A stretch of DNA of 64,000 nt from Ruegeria atlantica (GCF_013033965.1 NZ_WQFE01000016.1:1-64000), one strand, 5' to 3'. Counted from the stretch's first letter, positions 7,644 through 17,779 are shown. Notes: generated from the sequence alone by a model not told the origin. Program-made: numbers and translations.

Positions 7644-8831
7644 ATGACCAATACCAACAAGGCGACAATTGTCGTCCCGCTTGCGCGTCGCATCCCTGAT
7701 CCCAACTTCAAAGATGAGTTTGGCCTCGAACGGCACATATTCGTTGTGCCGGTTAAGAACCTACCGAAAGGTATCAAACTCGATCCCAATGCTCGCCGGC
7801 CCAAAACCAGCAAACGAGTGTATCAGAAAGTAAAGGCAAGTCTTTTTAATCAAGACTGCGAGCCTGGCACCTTCCATCTTAAAAACAAAGGCATCACTAT
7901 TGTTGCTCAGAGTGTTCAAACGGTAGCCAAAGACACTTATGAAATATCAATGGTTAATGGTGTTCATGGTATTGTGGATGGTGGGCACACATACACAATA
8001 ATTACTGACGCCCAGTCGAGTGCCGACTTGCCTGAAGATCAATACGTCACTGTAGAAGTTCGTGTTGGTGTACCTGAGGTGTGGATACCGGATATTGCAG
8101 GTGGCCTGAATACTTCGGTTCAGGTGCAAGATATGAGCTTAGACAATTTGGCTAATGCTTTCCAGTGGATAAAAGACGAAATCAAGTCGAAATCTTACTT
8201 TGGCAAAATCGCATGGTCCGAGAATGATCCAGGCGAATATGACGCCCGCGACTTAGTGAGTCTGATGGCAATGTTCAACGTGAGTTTGCACCCAAACGAT
8301 GGTGACGAACACCCAGTTTATGGCTACGAGAAAAAATCGGTTGCTCTCAAGTCATTTGAGCAAAATCCAGCCAGCTTTAAACTGATGCGCCCAATTCTCA
8401 AAGACATCCTGCGTCTGCACGACATAATACGTCGTGACTACTATCACATTTGGAATGAGAATATCGACGGTGGGAAAGCGGGGCACTTGGCATTCTCTGA
8501 AAAGAAGTCAAAGGGTGTTTGGGAGTTTCCTTTCACAGGCCAGAAATCAGAGTACCGTATGGTTAACGGTGCTCTATATCCGATACTGGCATCGTTTCGT
8601 TGGTTTGTGGTGCAAGATCGGTTCTCTGGCGAAATGAAGTGGCGGGATGGTTTTGATGGCATCCTTGGCGCTTGGGACGATGATGCTGTGACACTGCTGA
8701 AATCGACTCATGAGATGAGTAATTCTCTTGGTCGAAATCCGCAGTCGGTAGGCAAGAGCCGACCGCATTGGGCTAACCTCCACAATATCGTTGCGAAGCG
8801 AGATTTGCAGCGCAAGGCATCCATTGCCTAA
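7644..8831 (+). CDS. AIPR-like protein (putative abortive-infection phage resistance)
   Basis: The protein has 395 residues from ATG 7644, chosen for the AGGAGA site just upstream (an earlier in-frame ATG at 7584 lacks one). The pattern of NKGITI at 81-86, [17 protein letters not shown] at about 103-119 and [14 protein letters not shown] near 155 is that of the AIPR family, named for phage-resistance proteins that act by abortive infection. The biochemical activity of the family is poorly defined. Base composition is clearly more AT-rich than the ribosomal genes around it, which points to transfer. It sits directly before rplB inside the ribosomal super-operon. The family call rests on motif resemblance only. 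Confidence 0.62.
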   Translation: MTNTNKATIVVPLARRIPDPNFKDEFGLERHIFVVPVKNLPKGIKLDPNARRPKTSKRVYQKVKASLFNQDCEPGTFHLKNKGITIVAQSVQTVAKDTYEISMVNGVHGIVDGGHTYTIITDAQSSADLPEDQYVTVEVRVGVPEVWIPDIAGGLNTSVQVQDMSLDNLANAFQWIKDEIKSKSYFGKIAWSENDPGEYDARDLVSLMAMFNVSLHPNDGDEHPVYGYEKKSVALKSFEQNPASFKLMRPILKDILRLHDIIRRDYYHIWNENIDGGKAGHLAFSEKKSKGVWEFPFTGQKSEYRMVNGALYPILASFRWFVVQDRFSGEMKWRDGFDGILGAWDDDAVTLLKSTHEMSNSLGRNPQSVGKSRPHWANLHNIVAKRDLQRKASIA

Positions 8832-8926
8832 CTATTGGCGGACGCACGCGTCCGCCAAACATCGAAAATTCAGTCTATACCCCATGGACACCCACCCCCA
8901 ACACTGCTACATGCTCCCAATCTTGC

Positions 8927-8949
8927 GGCCCCGGATTCGTTCCGGGGCC
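8927..8949 (+). terminator. GC-rich hairpin before rplB
   Basis: GGCCCCGGA and TCCGGGGCC form a perfect 9-bp stem with a TTCGT loop, 95 bases after the AIPR-like gene. No T-run follows, so it may be a weak terminator or part of the rplB leader. Confidence 0.5.
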
Positions 8950-9058
8950 TCTGATATTTGTAACCGGGGACCTTCGGGGCCCTATACCCTTGGCACCTAC
9001 GGGGGCCTATCACATAGCGGGGAACATCCTCGCACTTGCTAAACGGAAGACAGAAAGC

Positions 9059-9901
9059 ATGGCACTCAAGTCGTACAAGCCGACGACGCCGGGCCAGCGC
9101 GGGCTGGTGCTGATCGACCGTTCGGAGCTTTGGAAAGGACGTCCGGTCAAGTCTCTCACAGAGGGTTTGACCAAATCGGGCGGCCGGAACAACACCGGAC
9201 GGATCACTTCACGCCGCCGCGGCGGTGGCGCAAAGCGTCTCTACCGGATCGTTGACTTCAAACGGAACAAATTTGATGTCGCGGCAACCGTCGAGCGGAT
9301 CGAATATGACCCGAACCGGACCGCATTCATCGCACTGGTAAAATACGAAGACGGCGAGCAGGCATATATCCTGGCTCCGCAGCGTCTGGCTGTTGGTGAC
9401 AAAGTCGTGGCATCCGCCAAGGCCGACATCAAGCCGGGCAACGCAATGCCGTTCTCGGGCATGCCCATTGGTACCATCGTCCACAACATCGAGATGAAGC
9501 CTGGCAAAGGCGGTCAGATCGCACGTGCGGCCGGTACTTACGCTCAGTTCGTTGGTCGCGATGGCGGCTACGCTCAGATCCGTCTGAGCTCGGGCGAACT
9601 GCGCATGGTCCGTCAGGAATGCATGGCCACCGTTGGTGCCGTGTCCAACCCCGACAACAGCAACCAAAACCTCGGTAAAGCCGGTCGTATGCGCCACAAA
9701 GGCGTGCGCCCGTCGGTTCGTGGTGTTGCAATGAACCCGATCGATCACCCGCATGGTGGTGGTGAAGGTCGTACCTCGGGTGGCCGTACGCCGGTTACTC
9801 CTTGGGGTAAGGACACCAAGGGTAAGCGTACCCGCAACAAGAACAAAGCGTCCCAGAAGCTGATCATCCGCTCGCGGCACGCCAAGAAGAAGGGACGTTA
9901 A
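9059..9901 (+). CDS. rplB: 50S ribosomal protein L2
   Basis: The protein has 280 residues from ATG 9059 (GGAAG upstream; the frame is open further back but without homology). Typical L2 segments include [44 protein letters not shown], and [17 protein letters not shown], which contains the conserved histidine near the peptidyl-transferase centre. It begins the second piece of the S10 operon. Confidence 0.98.
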   Translation: MALKSYKPTTPGQRGLVLIDRSELWKGRPVKSLTEGLTKSGGRNNTGRITSRRRGGGAKRLYRIVDFKRNKFDVAATVERIEYDPNRTAFIALVKYEDGEQAYILAPQRLAVGDKVVASAKADIKPGNAMPFSGMPIGTIVHNIEMKPGKGGQIARAAGTYAQFVGRDGGYAQIRLSSGELRMVRQECMATVGAVSNPDNSNQNLGKAGRMRHKGVRPSVRGVAMNPIDHPHGGGEGRTSGGRTPVTPWGKDTKGKRTRNKNKASQKLIIRSRHAKKKGR

Positions 9902-9904
9902 TCT

Positions 9905-10183
9905 ATGTCTCGCTCTGTTTGGAAGGGTCCTTTCGTCGATGCTTACGTGCTGAAAAAAGCCGAAGCAGCGCGCGAGTCGGGCCGCAACGAAGTCATCAAA
10001 ATCTGGTCGCGTCGTTCCACCATTCTGCCCCAGTTCGTGGGTCTGACCTTTGGTGTGTACAACGGCCAGAAGCACATTCCCGTCAACGTCTCGGAAGACA
10101 TGATCGGTCAGAAGTTCGGTGAATACTCGCCGACCCGGACCTATTATGGCCACGCCGCAGACAAAAAAGCGAAGCGGAAGTAA
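9905..10183 (+). CDS. rpsS: 30S ribosomal protein S19
   Basis: This 92-residue protein begins [18 protein letters not shown] and contains [16 protein letters not shown] and [13 protein letters not shown], all diagnostic of S19, which contacts S13 in the 30S head. It lies three bases after rplB and three before rplV. Confidence 0.98.
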   Translation: MSRSVWKGPFVDAYVLKKAEAARESGRNEVIKIWSRRSTILPQFVGLTFGVYNGQKHIPVNVSEDMIGQKFGEYSPTRTYYGHAADKKAKRK

Positions 10184-10186
10184 GTC

Positions 10187-10567
10187 ATGGGCAAGGAAAA
10201 GAACCCCCGCCGCGTGGCTGAAAACGAAGCAATGGCGAAAACCCGCATGCTTCGCACCAGCCCGCAGAAACTGAACCTGGTTGCGCAAATGATCCGCGGC
10301 AAGAAAGTTGAGAAGGCTCTGACCGACCTGACTTTCTCGAACAAGCGTGTCGCGCAGGACGTCAAGAAGTGCCTGCAGTCCGCAATCGCGAATGCCGAAA
10401 ACAACCACAACCTGGACGTTGACGAGCTGATCGTCGCCGAAGCATGGGTTGGCAAGAACCTGGTCATGAAGCGCGGTCGTCCGCGTGCCCGTGGCCGTTT
10501 CGGCAAGATCATGAAGCCGTTCTCGGAGATCACCATCAAGGTGCGTCAAGTTGAGGAGCAAGCCTAA
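10187..10567 (+). CDS. rplV: 50S ribosomal protein L22
   Basis: This 126-residue protein contains [19 protein letters not shown] and the C-terminal loop ([15 protein letters not shown]) that reaches into the exit tunnel and is the site of many macrolide-resistance changes. Its stop TAA shares one base with the rpsC ATG. Confidence 0.98.
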   Translation: MGKEKNPRRVAENEAMAKTRMLRTSPQKLNLVAQMIRGKKVEKALTDLTFSNKRVAQDVKKCLQSAIANAENNHNLDVDELIVAEAWVGKNLVMKRGRPRARGRFGKIMKPFSEITIKVRQVEEQA

Positions 10568-11277
10568 TGGGTCATAAAGTAAATCCGATCGGCATGCGCC
10601 TGCAGGTCAACCGCACCTGGGACAGCCGCTGGTACGCCGACACCAAGGACTACGGTGATCTTCTGCTGGAAGACCTCAAGATCCGTGAGTTCATCAACAA
10701 AGAGTGCAAGCAGGCCGGCATCGCCCGTGTGATCATTGAACGTCCGCACAAGAAGTGCCGCGTTACGATCCACACTGCACGTCCCGGTGTCATCATCGGC
10801 AAGAAAGGTGCAGACATCGAAGTTCTGCGCAAAAAGCTTGCTCGTATGACTGACAGCGAACTGCACTTGAACATCGTCGAAGTGCGCAAGCCCGAGCTTG
10901 ACGCGCAGCTGGTTGCCGAATCCATCGCTCAGCAGCTGGAACGTCGTGTTTCGTTCCGTCGCGCCATGAAGCGCTCGGTTCAGAACGCCATGCGCATGGG
11001 CGCCCTGGGTATCCGGGTGAACGTCGCTGGTCGTCTGGGCGGCGCCGAAATCGCACGGACCGAGTGGTACCGCGAAGGCCGCGTGCCTCTGCACACCCTG
11101 CGTGCCGACATCGATTACGCACATGCCGAAGCGATGACTCCTTACGGGATCATCGGGATCAAGGTCTGGATCTTCAAAGGTGAGATCATGGAGCACGATC
11201 CGCAGGCACGTGACCGTAAAGCACAGGAACTCCAGGACGGCCCTGCACCTCGTGGTGCTGGTGGCGGTCGTCGCTAA
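10567..11277 (+). CDS. rpsC: 30S ribosomal protein S3
   Basis: This 236-residue S3 begins [18 protein letters not shown]. The KH-domain GxxG region ([11 protein letters not shown]) and the basic C-terminal half are present. S3 forms part of the mRNA entry channel. It ends 12 bases before rplP, which has its own AGGAGGGAAAG site. Confidence 0.98.
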   Translation: MGHKVNPIGMRLQVNRTWDSRWYADTKDYGDLLLEDLKIREFINKECKQAGIARVIIERPHKKCRVTIHTARPGVIIGKKGADIEVLRKKLARMTDSELHLNIVEVRKPELDAQLVAESIAQQLERRVSFRRAMKRSVQNAMRMGALGIRVNVAGRLGGAEIARTEWYREGRVPLHTLRADIDYAHAEAMTPYGIIGIKVWIFKGEIMEHDPQARDRKAQELQDGPAPRGAGGGRR

Positions 11278-11289
11278 GGAGGGAAAGAT

Positions 11290-11703
11290 ATGCTTCAACC
11301 AAAGCGTACTAAATTCCGCAAGATGCACAAAGGCCGGATCAAGGGTCTCGCCAAGGGCGGCTCTGATCTGAACTTTGGCACCTACGGCCTGAAAGCTCTT
11401 GAGCCTGAGCGTGTAACTGCACGCCAGATCGAAGCTGCACGTCGTGCCATGACGCGTCACATGAAGCGTCAGGGTCGTGTCTGGATCCGCATCTTCCCCG
11501 ACACTCCGGTCACTGCAAAGCCGATCGAAGTTCGTATGGGTAAAGGTAAAGGTTCGGTCGACCGCTGGGCATGCAAAGTCAAGCCTGGCCGCGTGATGTT
11601 CGAGATCGATGGCGTCAATGACGACATCGCCCGCGAGGCCCTGCGCCTGGCTGCGATGAAGCTGCCGATCAAGACTCGCGTCGTGGTTCGCGAAGACTGG
11701 TAA
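11290..11703 (+). CDS. rplP: 50S ribosomal protein L16
   Basis: This 137-residue protein begins [19 protein letters not shown] and includes [18 protein letters not shown], typical of L16, which organises the A-site side of the 50S subunit. A terminator follows 35 bases later. Normally rpmC would follow directly, but here 2.6 kb of other genes intervene. Confidence 0.98.
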   Translation: MLQPKRTKFRKMHKGRIKGLAKGGSDLNFGTYGLKALEPERVTARQIEAARRAMTRHMKRQGRVWIRIFPDTPVTAKPIEVRMGKGKGSVDRWACKVKPGRVMFEIDGVNDDIAREALRLAAMKLPIKTRVVVREDW

Positions 11704-11738
11704 GCGACCCGGGGGCGACCCCGTTCGTGACAAGAATG

Positions 11739-11768
11739 ACCCCCGTCGGGAAACCGGCGGGGGTTTTC
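11739..11768 (+). terminator. Rho-independent terminator after rplP
   Basis: ACCCCCGTCGG and CCGGCGGGGGT pair (one G-T) around GAAA, then TTTTCTT. It ends the rplB-rplP transcript and faces the 3' end of the minus-strand gene at 11810. Confidence 0.92.
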
Positions 11769-11809
11769 TTGTTGGCGATCATCTGGCTTCAGGCGCGCCA
11801 CCGCGTGCC

Positions 11810-12481
11810 TCAGTCGAGACGCGACAGATTCGGCGTAAGCTCTCGCAGCAATTTCCGCTTCATTGCTTGGTCGTAGTCATCATAGCTATGCGTTACTTCC
11901 ACAAACGAAAGAGGCCCGCGGACAACCTCGGACAGGTAGTAGACCACCGGATCAGGGCGGGCCCCTGCGACGACCAAACCATTTATGGTGATCCCCCGCG
12001 TGGCAATCGTGTCCGAGATCGGTTTGGCCTCGGGTCCGGCGTTCGAGATCCCGTCGCCTGACACATCAATCACCTGACGGCGACAGGGATTTTCAAGCTG
12101 ATGAAACATCAGATCGGCATGAAGCAGGGCCTCGGAAACGGATGTTTCAGCCATCCAGAAACCACGATTGATCGTTATCAAATCTTCGACAAATTCGATG
12201 ACGCTTTGCCGGTTGGACAATCGACGCCAGGCGATGGGCTGGCGCTGCTGACCGGAACCACCCCACTGCGTTACGGTGACCTGCATGCCGCCGGGCATCC
12301 AAGAAATCAAGCGAATGATTTCGTCATCCAGAAAAGCGTGGCCGATGCCATTTCGCATCAGAACATATTCGAACTTGTCTACCGAGCGCGATACGTCGAG
12401 CGCAACAACCAGCGCAACTTCACACGCACGGGACCCCAGCGGCACAAGCGTGATAAAAAGTGATAGAACCAGAGCTTTCAC
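11810..12481 (-). CDS. DUF1194 (von Willebrand A-like) secreted protein
   Basis: This protein of about 223 residues starts with a signal peptide (VKALVLSLFITLVPLGSRA, then CEVALVVALDVSRSVD). The VALDVSRSV segment has the DxSxS-type metal site of vWA domains. Later segments RRQVIDVSGDGISNAG and ITINGLVVAG are typical of the DUF1194 family. The function is unknown; export to the periplasm is predicted. The start is taken as GTG 12481 because the signal peptide begins there, but no good ribosome site precedes it. It is convergent with rplP. Confidence 0.75.
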   Translation of the reverse strand: MKALVLSLFITLVPLGSRACEVALVVALDVSRSVDKFEYVLMRNGIGHAFLDDEIIRLISWMPGGMQVTVTQWGGSGQQRQPIAWRRLSNRQSVIEFVEDLITINRGFWMAETSVSEALLHADLMFHQLENPCRRQVIDVSGDGISNAGPEAKPISDTIATRGITINGLVVAGARPDPVVYYLSEVVRGPLSFVEVTHSYDDYDQAMKRKLLRELTPNLSRLD

Positions 12482-12805
12482 AGGGAAAGACGCTAGCAGT
12501 GGCCGCTGTGATCGGCAATTCAATTCATCGAGACCGGTTTTGGTTGCCGGTATGGCGAAAAGTAAACAGAAGCCATTCAACCCACATTTGGACAGGTTGA
12601 ATGGATCCGGATTTACCTGGACGGCCTGCTCGGGATCATGGCCCAGAAGGCCAAGCAGCACATCGGGTTGGTCACGTTCGCGATCCTGAGCCTGATGATC
12701 CCAAACCACTAGACTAGGCTGCACTCTTCTGAAACACACCCGACAGCGCGATTTTCTAAGTCGGCTGGTCTCGCCCTCCTGCCCCGGCTGAGCTATAGCC
12801 GGGAC
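12482..12805 (+). other. Gene-free stretch between divergent genes
   Basis: No supported gene is seen. Short open frames exist, for example a 45-codon plus-strand frame from 12552 beginning MAKSKQKPFNPHLD, and an overlapping frame ending near 12711 that looks like a membrane-helix end (GLVTFAILSLMIP). They could be remains of a broken gene, but I could not identify one. Confidence 0.35.
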
Positions 12806-13426
12806 ATGGCACAGATTGAATCGCTCTTCGTTACCCGTCTTTATCGCGCCGCTTTGTCCGAGTTCGATCCCAAGATCGACGCGGAGGAATTGGAAAACTC
12901 CTGCCTTGTTATCGCCGAGGATGATGAGGCCGGGCAGGAATGGTGCGAAGAAAACGGCTATCCGGGTTATACCAGCTATGCCTCGTTGACCGATCTGCCC
13001 TGGCGCTTTCCGATCTTCGCCGATCTGGTCGCGGCGTTGGACCAGCACGTCGCGGCCTTTGCCAAAGATCTGGAGTTTGATCTGGGCGAGGGTGAGCTGA
13101 AGCTGGAAGACATCTGGATCAACATCCTGCCCGAAGGCGGCATGCACTCCAGCCACTTGCACCCGCACAGCGTAATCTCGGGCACAACCTATGTGACGAT
13201 GCCCGAGGGGGCGAGCGCGCTGAAACTGGAAGACCCTCGCTCAGGCCGTATGATGGCTGCACCAACGCGTCTAAAGGGCGGGCGGCGGGACTTGCAGCCG
13301 TTCATTTATATGAAGCCGCAGGTGGGCGATGTCCTGCTTTGGGAAAGCTGGTTGCGCCACGAGGTGCCGATGAACATGGCCGAAGAAGAGCGGATCAGTG
13401 TTAGCTTCAACTACAAGTGGGAGTGA
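12806..13426 (+). CDS. TIGR02466-type putative 2OG-Fe(II) oxygenase
   Basis: This 206-residue protein resembles the TIGR02466 family of predicted 2-oxoglutarate/Fe(II) oxygenases. Visible features are GGMHSSHLHPHSVISGTTYV, with closely spaced histidines for iron, and LLWESWLRHEVPMN near the end, supplying the distal histidine and basic residue expected in a jelly-roll oxygenase. The substrate is unknown. It is a lone plus-strand gene within the rplP-rpmC interruption. Its codon use is GC-rich and native-looking, unlike the next gene. Confidence 0.75.
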   Translation: MAQIESLFVTRLYRAALSEFDPKIDAEELENSCLVIAEDDEAGQEWCEENGYPGYTSYASLTDLPWRFPIFADLVAALDQHVAAFAKDLEFDLGEGELKLEDIWINILPEGGMHSSHLHPHSVISGTTYVTMPEGASALKLEDPRSGRMMAAPTRLKGGRRDLQPFIYMKPQVGDVLLWESWLRHEVPMNMAEEERISVSFNYKWE

Positions 13427-13527
13427 GGCTTCGATATTAGAGGCGGTTCGCTATCGGATGGGTAGTTTTTCCCCAGAGACGTAGGGATTGCGGCAAACTT
13501 TACGAGATACTTGGAAGAGGTGAATAT

Positions 13528-14136
13528 TTGAGAACTCTGTTAATTTCATCGCTGATTTGCTTGATAGCTCAGTCTTCGTTTGCAGAGTGCCCGACCAAGA
13601 GCGATTCCGGAAAGGGTATCTCTTTGTTCAGCAATGGATCACGGGTGGTTGTAGAACTATTGCCGGGGGCAGACGGTATCATCGATAGGCGTATAAACAA
13701 GAGAACTCGCAAACCTATTCTGATCTGGCACTACCCGCACCCTATGCTATTCGGCGAAGCTTTCTTTGCGAAAACAAGTGCAGTAAATCCTCAGCGCGAT
13801 TACGAACGTGAATTCGAAATGCTGGACAATTTGAACAATGAAAAAACTTGGAGTTCCGAATTTAGTGTGAGATCTGGAGATGGTGTTCCGGATAAGGGGA
13901 GCGTCTTTGTCGAGTTCCAAAAGAACCGCATAGAAAGAATTGGAGATTGCAAATACAAAGTCTGGGAGGTTCTAGTGCGTGAGCGGCTATCGGGATCTAA
14001 AGAATCTTCAATGAAGGTTCTGTATTCTCCAGACTTAAGGCTGGTTCTAAGAAGAGGGGGCTCCTTGCTCAATTCTGGTGTGGTTTGGGATAAACCGTTT
14101 GATCGCATTGAAGCCATTAGTCGGGAAAAGGGATGA
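13528..14136 (+). CDS. Hypothetical secreted protein
   Basis: This 202-residue protein was not recognised. It begins with a signal peptide (LRTLLISSLICLIAQSSFA, cut before ECPTKSDSG). The start is TTG 13528 with GGAAGAGG seven bases upstream. The mature part has two cysteines (residue 21 and the GDCKYKVWEV segment) that could form a disulfide in the periplasm. It is AT-richer than its neighbours, which suggests transfer into the gap between rplP and rpmC. Confidence 0.6.
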   Translation: MRTLLISSLICLIAQSSFAECPTKSDSGKGISLFSNGSRVVVELLPGADGIIDRRINKRTRKPILIWHYPHPMLFGEAFFAKTSAVNPQRDYEREFEMLDNLNNEKTWSSEFSVRSGDGVPDKGSVFVEFQKNRIERIGDCKYKVWEVLVRERLSGSKESSMKVLYSPDLRLVLRRGGSLLNSGVVWDKPFDRIEAISREKG

Positions 14137-14205
14137 GCATTGTCGTGATCCGTTTTCATTTCTGCTGCGCACGCAGTCCGGGGCATTAGCCGCCTAAACT
14201 TCCTC

Positions 14206-14234
14206 TTGCCACCCACCCCCTAAACCCTTATACG
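14206..14234 (+). promoter_or_regulatory. Promoter candidate for the rpmC-rpmD cluster
   Basis: TTGCCA at 14206 and TATACG at 14229, 17 bases apart, resemble a sigma-70 promoter about 120 bases before rpmC. A promoter is needed here because rplP ends with a terminator and 2.6 kb separates the two. Confidence 0.45.
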
Positions 14235-14351
14235 GCGGCATCCTGCGATCTCCCGGCGTTGTCGGGCGATTCGTATGTCTATCATTCATCCACCAGGTCA
14301 AAGGTGACCCTGTAAGGGGCCTTCTGGTGTTTTGAGCAAAGGAAAAAGGCG

Positions 14352-14558
14352 ATGAACGCCCAAGAACTGCGTGACAAGACCCCGGACCAGCTCCGCGAGG
14401 AACTGGCTAACCTGAAGAAAGAAAGCTTTAACCTGCGCTTTCAACAGGCAACCGGTCAGCTGGAAAGCACCGCTGGCATCAAAGCGGCCCGCCGCAACGC
14501 TGCCCGCGTCAAAACCATTCTGAACGAAAAGGCCGCTGCTGCGGCATCCGAGGAGTAA
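14352..14558 (+). CDS. rpmC: 50S ribosomal protein L29
   Basis: This 68-residue protein begins [18 protein letters not shown] and contains [18 protein letters not shown], diagnostic of L29 near the tunnel exit. GCAAAGGAAAAAGG precedes the ATG. It starts the third piece of the ribosomal cluster. Confidence 0.98.
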   Translation: MNAQELRDKTPDQLREELANLKKESFNLRFQQATGQLESTAGIKAARRNAARVKTILNEKAAAAASEE

Positions 14559-14562
14559 TCAG

Positions 14563-14793
14563 ATGCCCAAGCGTATCCTGTCCGGAATCGTAACCAGCGA
14601 CGCCAACGAGCAGACCGTGACCGTTTCGGTTGAACGCCGCTTCAAGCACCCGCTGCTGCACAAAACCGTTCGTAAGTCCAAGAAATACCGGGCTCACGAC
14701 GAGAAGAACGCCTTCAAGGTCGGTGACACCGTACGCATCATCGAATGCGCACCGAAATCGAAGACGAAACGTTGGGAAGTTCTGGAAGCGTAA
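14563..14793 (+). CDS. rpsQ: 30S ribosomal protein S17
   Basis: This 76-residue protein begins [19 protein letters not shown] and contains [18 protein letters not shown] and [19 protein letters not shown], all typical of S17, a primary 16S rRNA-binding protein. It lies four bases after rpmC. Confidence 0.98.
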   Translation: MPKRILSGIVTSDANEQTVTVSVERRFKHPLLHKTVRKSKKYRAHDEKNAFKVGDTVRIIECAPKSKTKRWEVLEA

Positions 14794-14869
14794 GCTTCCG
14801 GGATTTTTCCATTTGTCGAAACCCTGGGGGATCTAACGAGACCAGCCCCCACAGGTCGGGAGAAACCAC

Positions 14870-15238
14870 ATGATCCAGATGCAGACCAATCTGGATGTCG
14901 CTGACAACTCCGGCGCTCGCCGAGTTCAGTGCATCAAGGTCCTGGGTGGTTCCAAGCGTAAATACGCCTCCGTCGGCGACATCATTGTCGTCTCGGTGAA
15001 GGAAGCCATCCCACGCGGCCGCGTAAAGAAAGGTGACGTCCGCAAGGCCGTCGTCGTACGCACCGCCAAAGAAGTTCGTCGCGAAGACGGCACCGCGATC
15101 CGTTTCGATCGCAACGCCGCCGTCATCCTGAACAACAACAACGAGCCCGTAGGTACCCGTATCTTTGGCCCGGTTGTTCGTGAACTGCGCGGCAAGAACT
15201 TCATGAAAATCATCTCGCTGGCTCCGGAGGTGCTGTAA
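14870..15238 (+). CDS. rplN: 50S ribosomal protein L14
   Basis: This 122-residue protein begins [19 protein letters not shown] and ends [12 protein letters not shown], the standard L14 termini. L14 forms inter-subunit bridges with 16S rRNA. GTCGGGAGAAACCAC precedes the start. It ends two bases before rplX. Confidence 0.98.
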   Translation: MIQMQTNLDVADNSGARRVQCIKVLGGSKRKYASVGDIIVVSVKEAIPRGRVKKGDVRKAVVVRTAKEVRREDGTAIRFDRNAAVILNNNNEPVGTRIFGPVVRELRGKNFMKIISLAPEVL

Positions 15239-15240
15239 TC

Positions 15241-15552
15241 ATGGCTGCTAAACTCCGCAAAGGCGACAAGGTCGTCGTGCTGGCCGGCAAGGACAAGGGC
15301 AAAGAGGGTACTATCACCTCGGTTGACCCGAAAGCCGGTAAAGCTGTTGTCGATGGTATCAACATCGCCATCCGTCACACCCGCCAGACCCAGAACTCGC
15401 AAGGTGGTCGCCTGCCTCAGGCAAACCCGGTTGAACTGTCGAACCTGGCTCTGCTGGACAAGAACGGCAAAGCAACCCGCGTTGGCTTCCGCATGGAAGG
15501 TGACAAGAAAGTGCGCTTCGCCAAGACCACGGGGGACGTGATCGATGCTTGA
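15241..15552 (+). CDS. rplX: 50S ribosomal protein L24
   Basis: This 103-residue protein carries the KOW motif [20 protein letters not shown] of L24, an early 50S assembly initiator. Its end overlaps the start of rplE by eight bases, so translation is probably coupled. Confidence 0.98.
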   Translation: MAAKLRKGDKVVVLAGKDKGKEGTITSVDPKAGKAVVDGINIAIRHTRQTQNSQGGRLPQANPVELSNLALLDKNGKATRVGFRMEGDKKVRFAKTTGDVIDA

Positions 15553-16105
15553 TAACGCAACCTACACCCCGCGTCTGAAAGCTCAGTACGCTGAAACCAT
15601 CCGTGCCGCTCTGAAAGAAGAGTTCGGCTACAAGAACGACATGCAGCTGCCCAAGCTGGAAAAAATCGTTCTGAACATCGGTTGTGGTGCCGAGGCGGTC
15701 AAAGATTCGAAGAAAGCAAAAGCTGCTGTCGAGGATCTGACTGCGATTGCCGGTCAAAAGGCCGTTGCAACCAAGGCGAAAAAGTCGATCGCGGGTTTCC
15801 GCGTCCGTGAAGACATGCCGCTGGGTGCGAAAGTAACCCTGCGCGGTGACCGGATGTACGAATTCCTGGATCGTCTGATCACTATCGCGCTGCCGCGCGT
15901 TCGTGACTTCCGCGGTGTGAAGCCGTCTTTCGATGGTCAGGGCAACTTTGCCATGGGCATGAAAGAGCACATCGTGTTCCCGGAAATCGATTTCGACAAA
16001 GTCGACGAAGTCTGGGGCATGGACATCGTAATTGCCACCACAGCGAAAACCGACGCTGAAGCAAAGGCACTGTTGAAAGCTTTCAACATGCCGTTCAACG
16101 CGTAA
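15545..16105 (+). CDS. rplE: 50S ribosomal protein L5
   Basis: This 186-residue L5 contains [33 protein letters not shown] and the C-terminal [18 protein letters not shown]5 binds 5S rRNA and contacts the P-site tRNA. It is followed by rpsN after 19 bases with a GGGAGGA ribosome site. Confidence 0.98.
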   Translation: MLDNATYTPRLKAQYAETIRAALKEEFGYKNDMQLPKLEKIVLNIGCGAEAVKDSKKAKAAVEDLTAIAGQKAVATKAKKSIAGFRVREDMPLGAKVTLRGDRMYEFLDRLITIALPRVRDFRGVKPSFDGQGNFAMGMKEHIVFPEIDFDKVDEVWGMDIVIATTAKTDAEAKALLKAFNMPFNA

Positions 16106-16124
16106 GCGCCGGGAGGATTGAGAC

Positions 16125-16430
16125 ATGGCTAAAAAAGCAATGATCGAACGCGAAAAGAAGCGCGAACGCCTGGTGGCCAAATATGCCGCAAAGCGTGCCG
16201 AGCTGAAAGAAATCGCGAATGACGAGAGCAAGCCGATGGAAGAGCGTTTCAAAGCGCGTCTGAAACTGGCGAAACTGCCGCGCAACAGCTCGGCTACCCG
16301 TCTGCACAACCGCTGTCAGCTGACCGGTCGTCCCCACGCTTACTACCGTAAGCTGAAGGTCAGCCGTATCGCGCTGCGCGAGCTGGGTTCTGCTGGTCAG
16401 ATCCCCGGCATGGTGAAATCGAGCTGGTAA
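16125..16430 (+). CDS. rpsN: 30S ribosomal protein S14 (zinc-independent form)
   Basis: This 101-residue protein has the long form of S14, with [20 protein letters not shown] and GMVKSSW at the end. It lacks the CxxC...CxxC zinc ribbon, so it is the C-minus type and needs no zinc. It binds the 16S head near S3 and S10. Confidence 0.98.
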   Translation: MAKKAMIEREKKRERLVAKYAAKRAELKEIANDESKPMEERFKARLKLAKLPRNSSATRLHNRCQLTGRPHAYYRKLKVSRIALRELGSAGQIPGMVKSSW

Positions 16431-16443
16431 GGGAGACATAGAT

Positions 16444-16836
16444 ATGAATGATCCTATCGGCGATATGCTCACCCGTATCCGCAACGCGCAAATGCGCGGC
16501 AAGTCCACTGTTTCCACCCCGGCTTCCAAGCTGCGCGGTTGGGTCCTGGATGTGCTGGCGGACGAAGGTTACATCCGTGGCTACGAAGCGACGACCGGTG
16601 AAAACGGTCATCCGGCCATCGAAATCAGCCTGAAATACTACGAAGGCACCCCTGTTATTCGCGAACTGAAGCGGGTCTCGAAGCCCGGTCGCCGCGTATA
16701 CATGGGCGTCAATGACATCCCGCAGGTCCGTCAGGGTCTGGGCGTGTCGATTGTCAGCACTCCGAAAGGTGTGATGTCGGACGCAAACGCTCGCTCCAAC
16801 AATGTTGGTGGCGAAGTGCTCTGCACCGTCTTCTAA
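16444..16836 (+). CDS. rpsH: 30S ribosomal protein S8
   Basis: This 130-residue protein begins [19 protein letters not shown] and ends [13 protein letters not shown], typical of S8. In enterobacteria S8 is the feedback repressor of the spc operon, acting near rplE; the same target was not identifiable here. Confidence 0.98.
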   Translation: MNDPIGDMLTRIRNAQMRGKSTVSTPASKLRGWVLDVLADEGYIRGYEATTGENGHPAIEISLKYYEGTPVIRELKRVSKPGRRVYMGVNDIPQVRQGLGVSIVSTPKGVMSDANARSNNVGGEVLCTVF

Positions 16837-16847
16837 GGAGGTCTGCA

Positions 16848-17381
16848 ATGTCTCGTATTGGTAAAAAACCGGTCGAGCTGCCCAGCGGCGTTTCCGCCTC
16901 TGTGTCGGGTCAGACCATCGAAGTCAAAGGTCCGAAAGGCACCCGCAGCTTCACCGCGACTGATGACGTAACGCTGTCGGTCGAAGACAACGTTGTGCAG
17001 ATCAACCCCCGTGGGATGTCCAAGCGCGCGCGCCAGCAGTGGGGCATGAGCCGCACTATGGTTGCCAATCTGGTTGAAGGCGTCACCAACGGCTTCAAAA
17101 AAGAGCTGGAGATCCAGGGTGTTGGTTACCGGGCTCAGATGCAGGGCAACACCCTGAAGTTGAACCTGGGCTACAGCCACGATGTTGATTTCACTGCTCC
17201 GGAAGGTGTCACCATCACCGCGCCGAAGCAGACCGAGATCGTTGTGGAAGGTATCGACCAGCAGCAGGTGGGCGAAGTCGCGGCCAAAATCCGCGAATGG
17301 CGCCGTCCCGAGCCCTATAAGGGCAAAGGCATCCGCTATAAGGGCGAATTCATCTTCCGCAAGGAAGGCAAGAAGAAGTAA
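16848..17381 (+). CDS. rplF: 50S ribosomal protein L6
   Basis: This 177-residue protein has two L6 domains, starting [15 protein letters not shown] and ending with the conserved [20 protein letters not shown]6 lies at the base of the L7/L12 stalk beside the factor-binding site. AAGGAGGT precedes its start. Confidence 0.98.
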   Translation: MSRIGKKPVELPSGVSASVSGQTIEVKGPKGTRSFTATDDVTLSVEDNVVQINPRGMSKRARQQWGMSRTMVANLVEGVTNGFKKELEIQGVGYRAQMQGNTLKLNLGYSHDVDFTAPEGVTITAPKQTEIVVEGIDQQQVGEVAAKIREWRRPEPYKGKGIRYKGEFIFRKEGKKK

Positions 17382-17392
17382 GGACGCAAACA

Positions 17393-17752
17393 ATGGCAAA
17401 CAGCAAAAGAACCCTGTTTCTGAAGCGCCGCCTGCGCGTTCGGAACAAACTTCGCAAAGTCAACGCGGGCCGTGTACGCCTGTCGGTTCACCGTTCGAAC
17501 AAGAACATCAGCGTTCAGCTGATCGACGACGTTCGTGGCGTGACCCTGGCTGCAGCCTCGACCCTGGAAAAAGATCTGGGTGTTGTTGGCAAGAACAACG
17601 TCGAAGCGGCCACAAAAGTGGGCGCGGCCATCGCCGAGCGTGCCAAGAAGGCAGGCGTCGAAGAGGCCTATTTCGATCGTGGTGGCTTCCTGTTCCACGG
17701 CAAGGTGAAGGCAGTTGCCGACGCCGCGCGTGAAGGTGGTCTGAAGATCTAA
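17393..17752 (+). CDS. rplR: 50S ribosomal protein L18
   Basis: This 119-residue protein contains [18 protein letters not shown] and ends with [20 protein letters not shown], typical of L18, which carries 5S rRNA into the large subunit. It is followed by an unusually long 112-base gap before rpsE. Confidence 0.98.
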   Translation: MANSKRTLFLKRRLRVRNKLRKVNAGRVRLSVHRSNKNISVQLIDDVRGVTLAAASTLEKDLGVVGKNNVEAATKVGAAIAERAKKAGVEEAYFDRGGFLFHGKVKAVADAAREGGLKI

Positions 17753-17759
17753 GACTTGC

Positions 17760-17779
17760 GGGCAGCTTTGCGGCTGCCC
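17760..17779 (+). promoter_or_regulatory. Intercistronic hairpin between rplR and rpsE
   Basis: GGGCAGC and GCTGCCC form a perfect 7-bp stem with a TTTGCG loop, just after the rplR stop. No T-run follows, so it is more likely an RNA-stability or processing element than a terminator. Confidence 0.4.

Noticed and set aside
9209..10561. A 450-codon minus-strand open frame opposite rplB-rpsS-rplV
   Set aside because: It is the complement of well-defined ribosomal genes; its composition is that of a GC-skewed shadow and it has no recognisable domain. The same applies to similar long frames opposite rpsJ-rplC, rplD, rpsC, rpsE and secY.
12482..13168. Extension of the DUF1194 protein upstream to 452 residues
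   Set aside because: The signal peptide begins near 12481 and the extra sequence is antisense to the oxygenase gene.
13510..13530. A possible fourth rplW tail (TGGAAGAGG also present in the native rplW end)
   Set aside because: Only nine bases match with no extended alignment on either side, and the bases serve as the ribosome site of the next gene.
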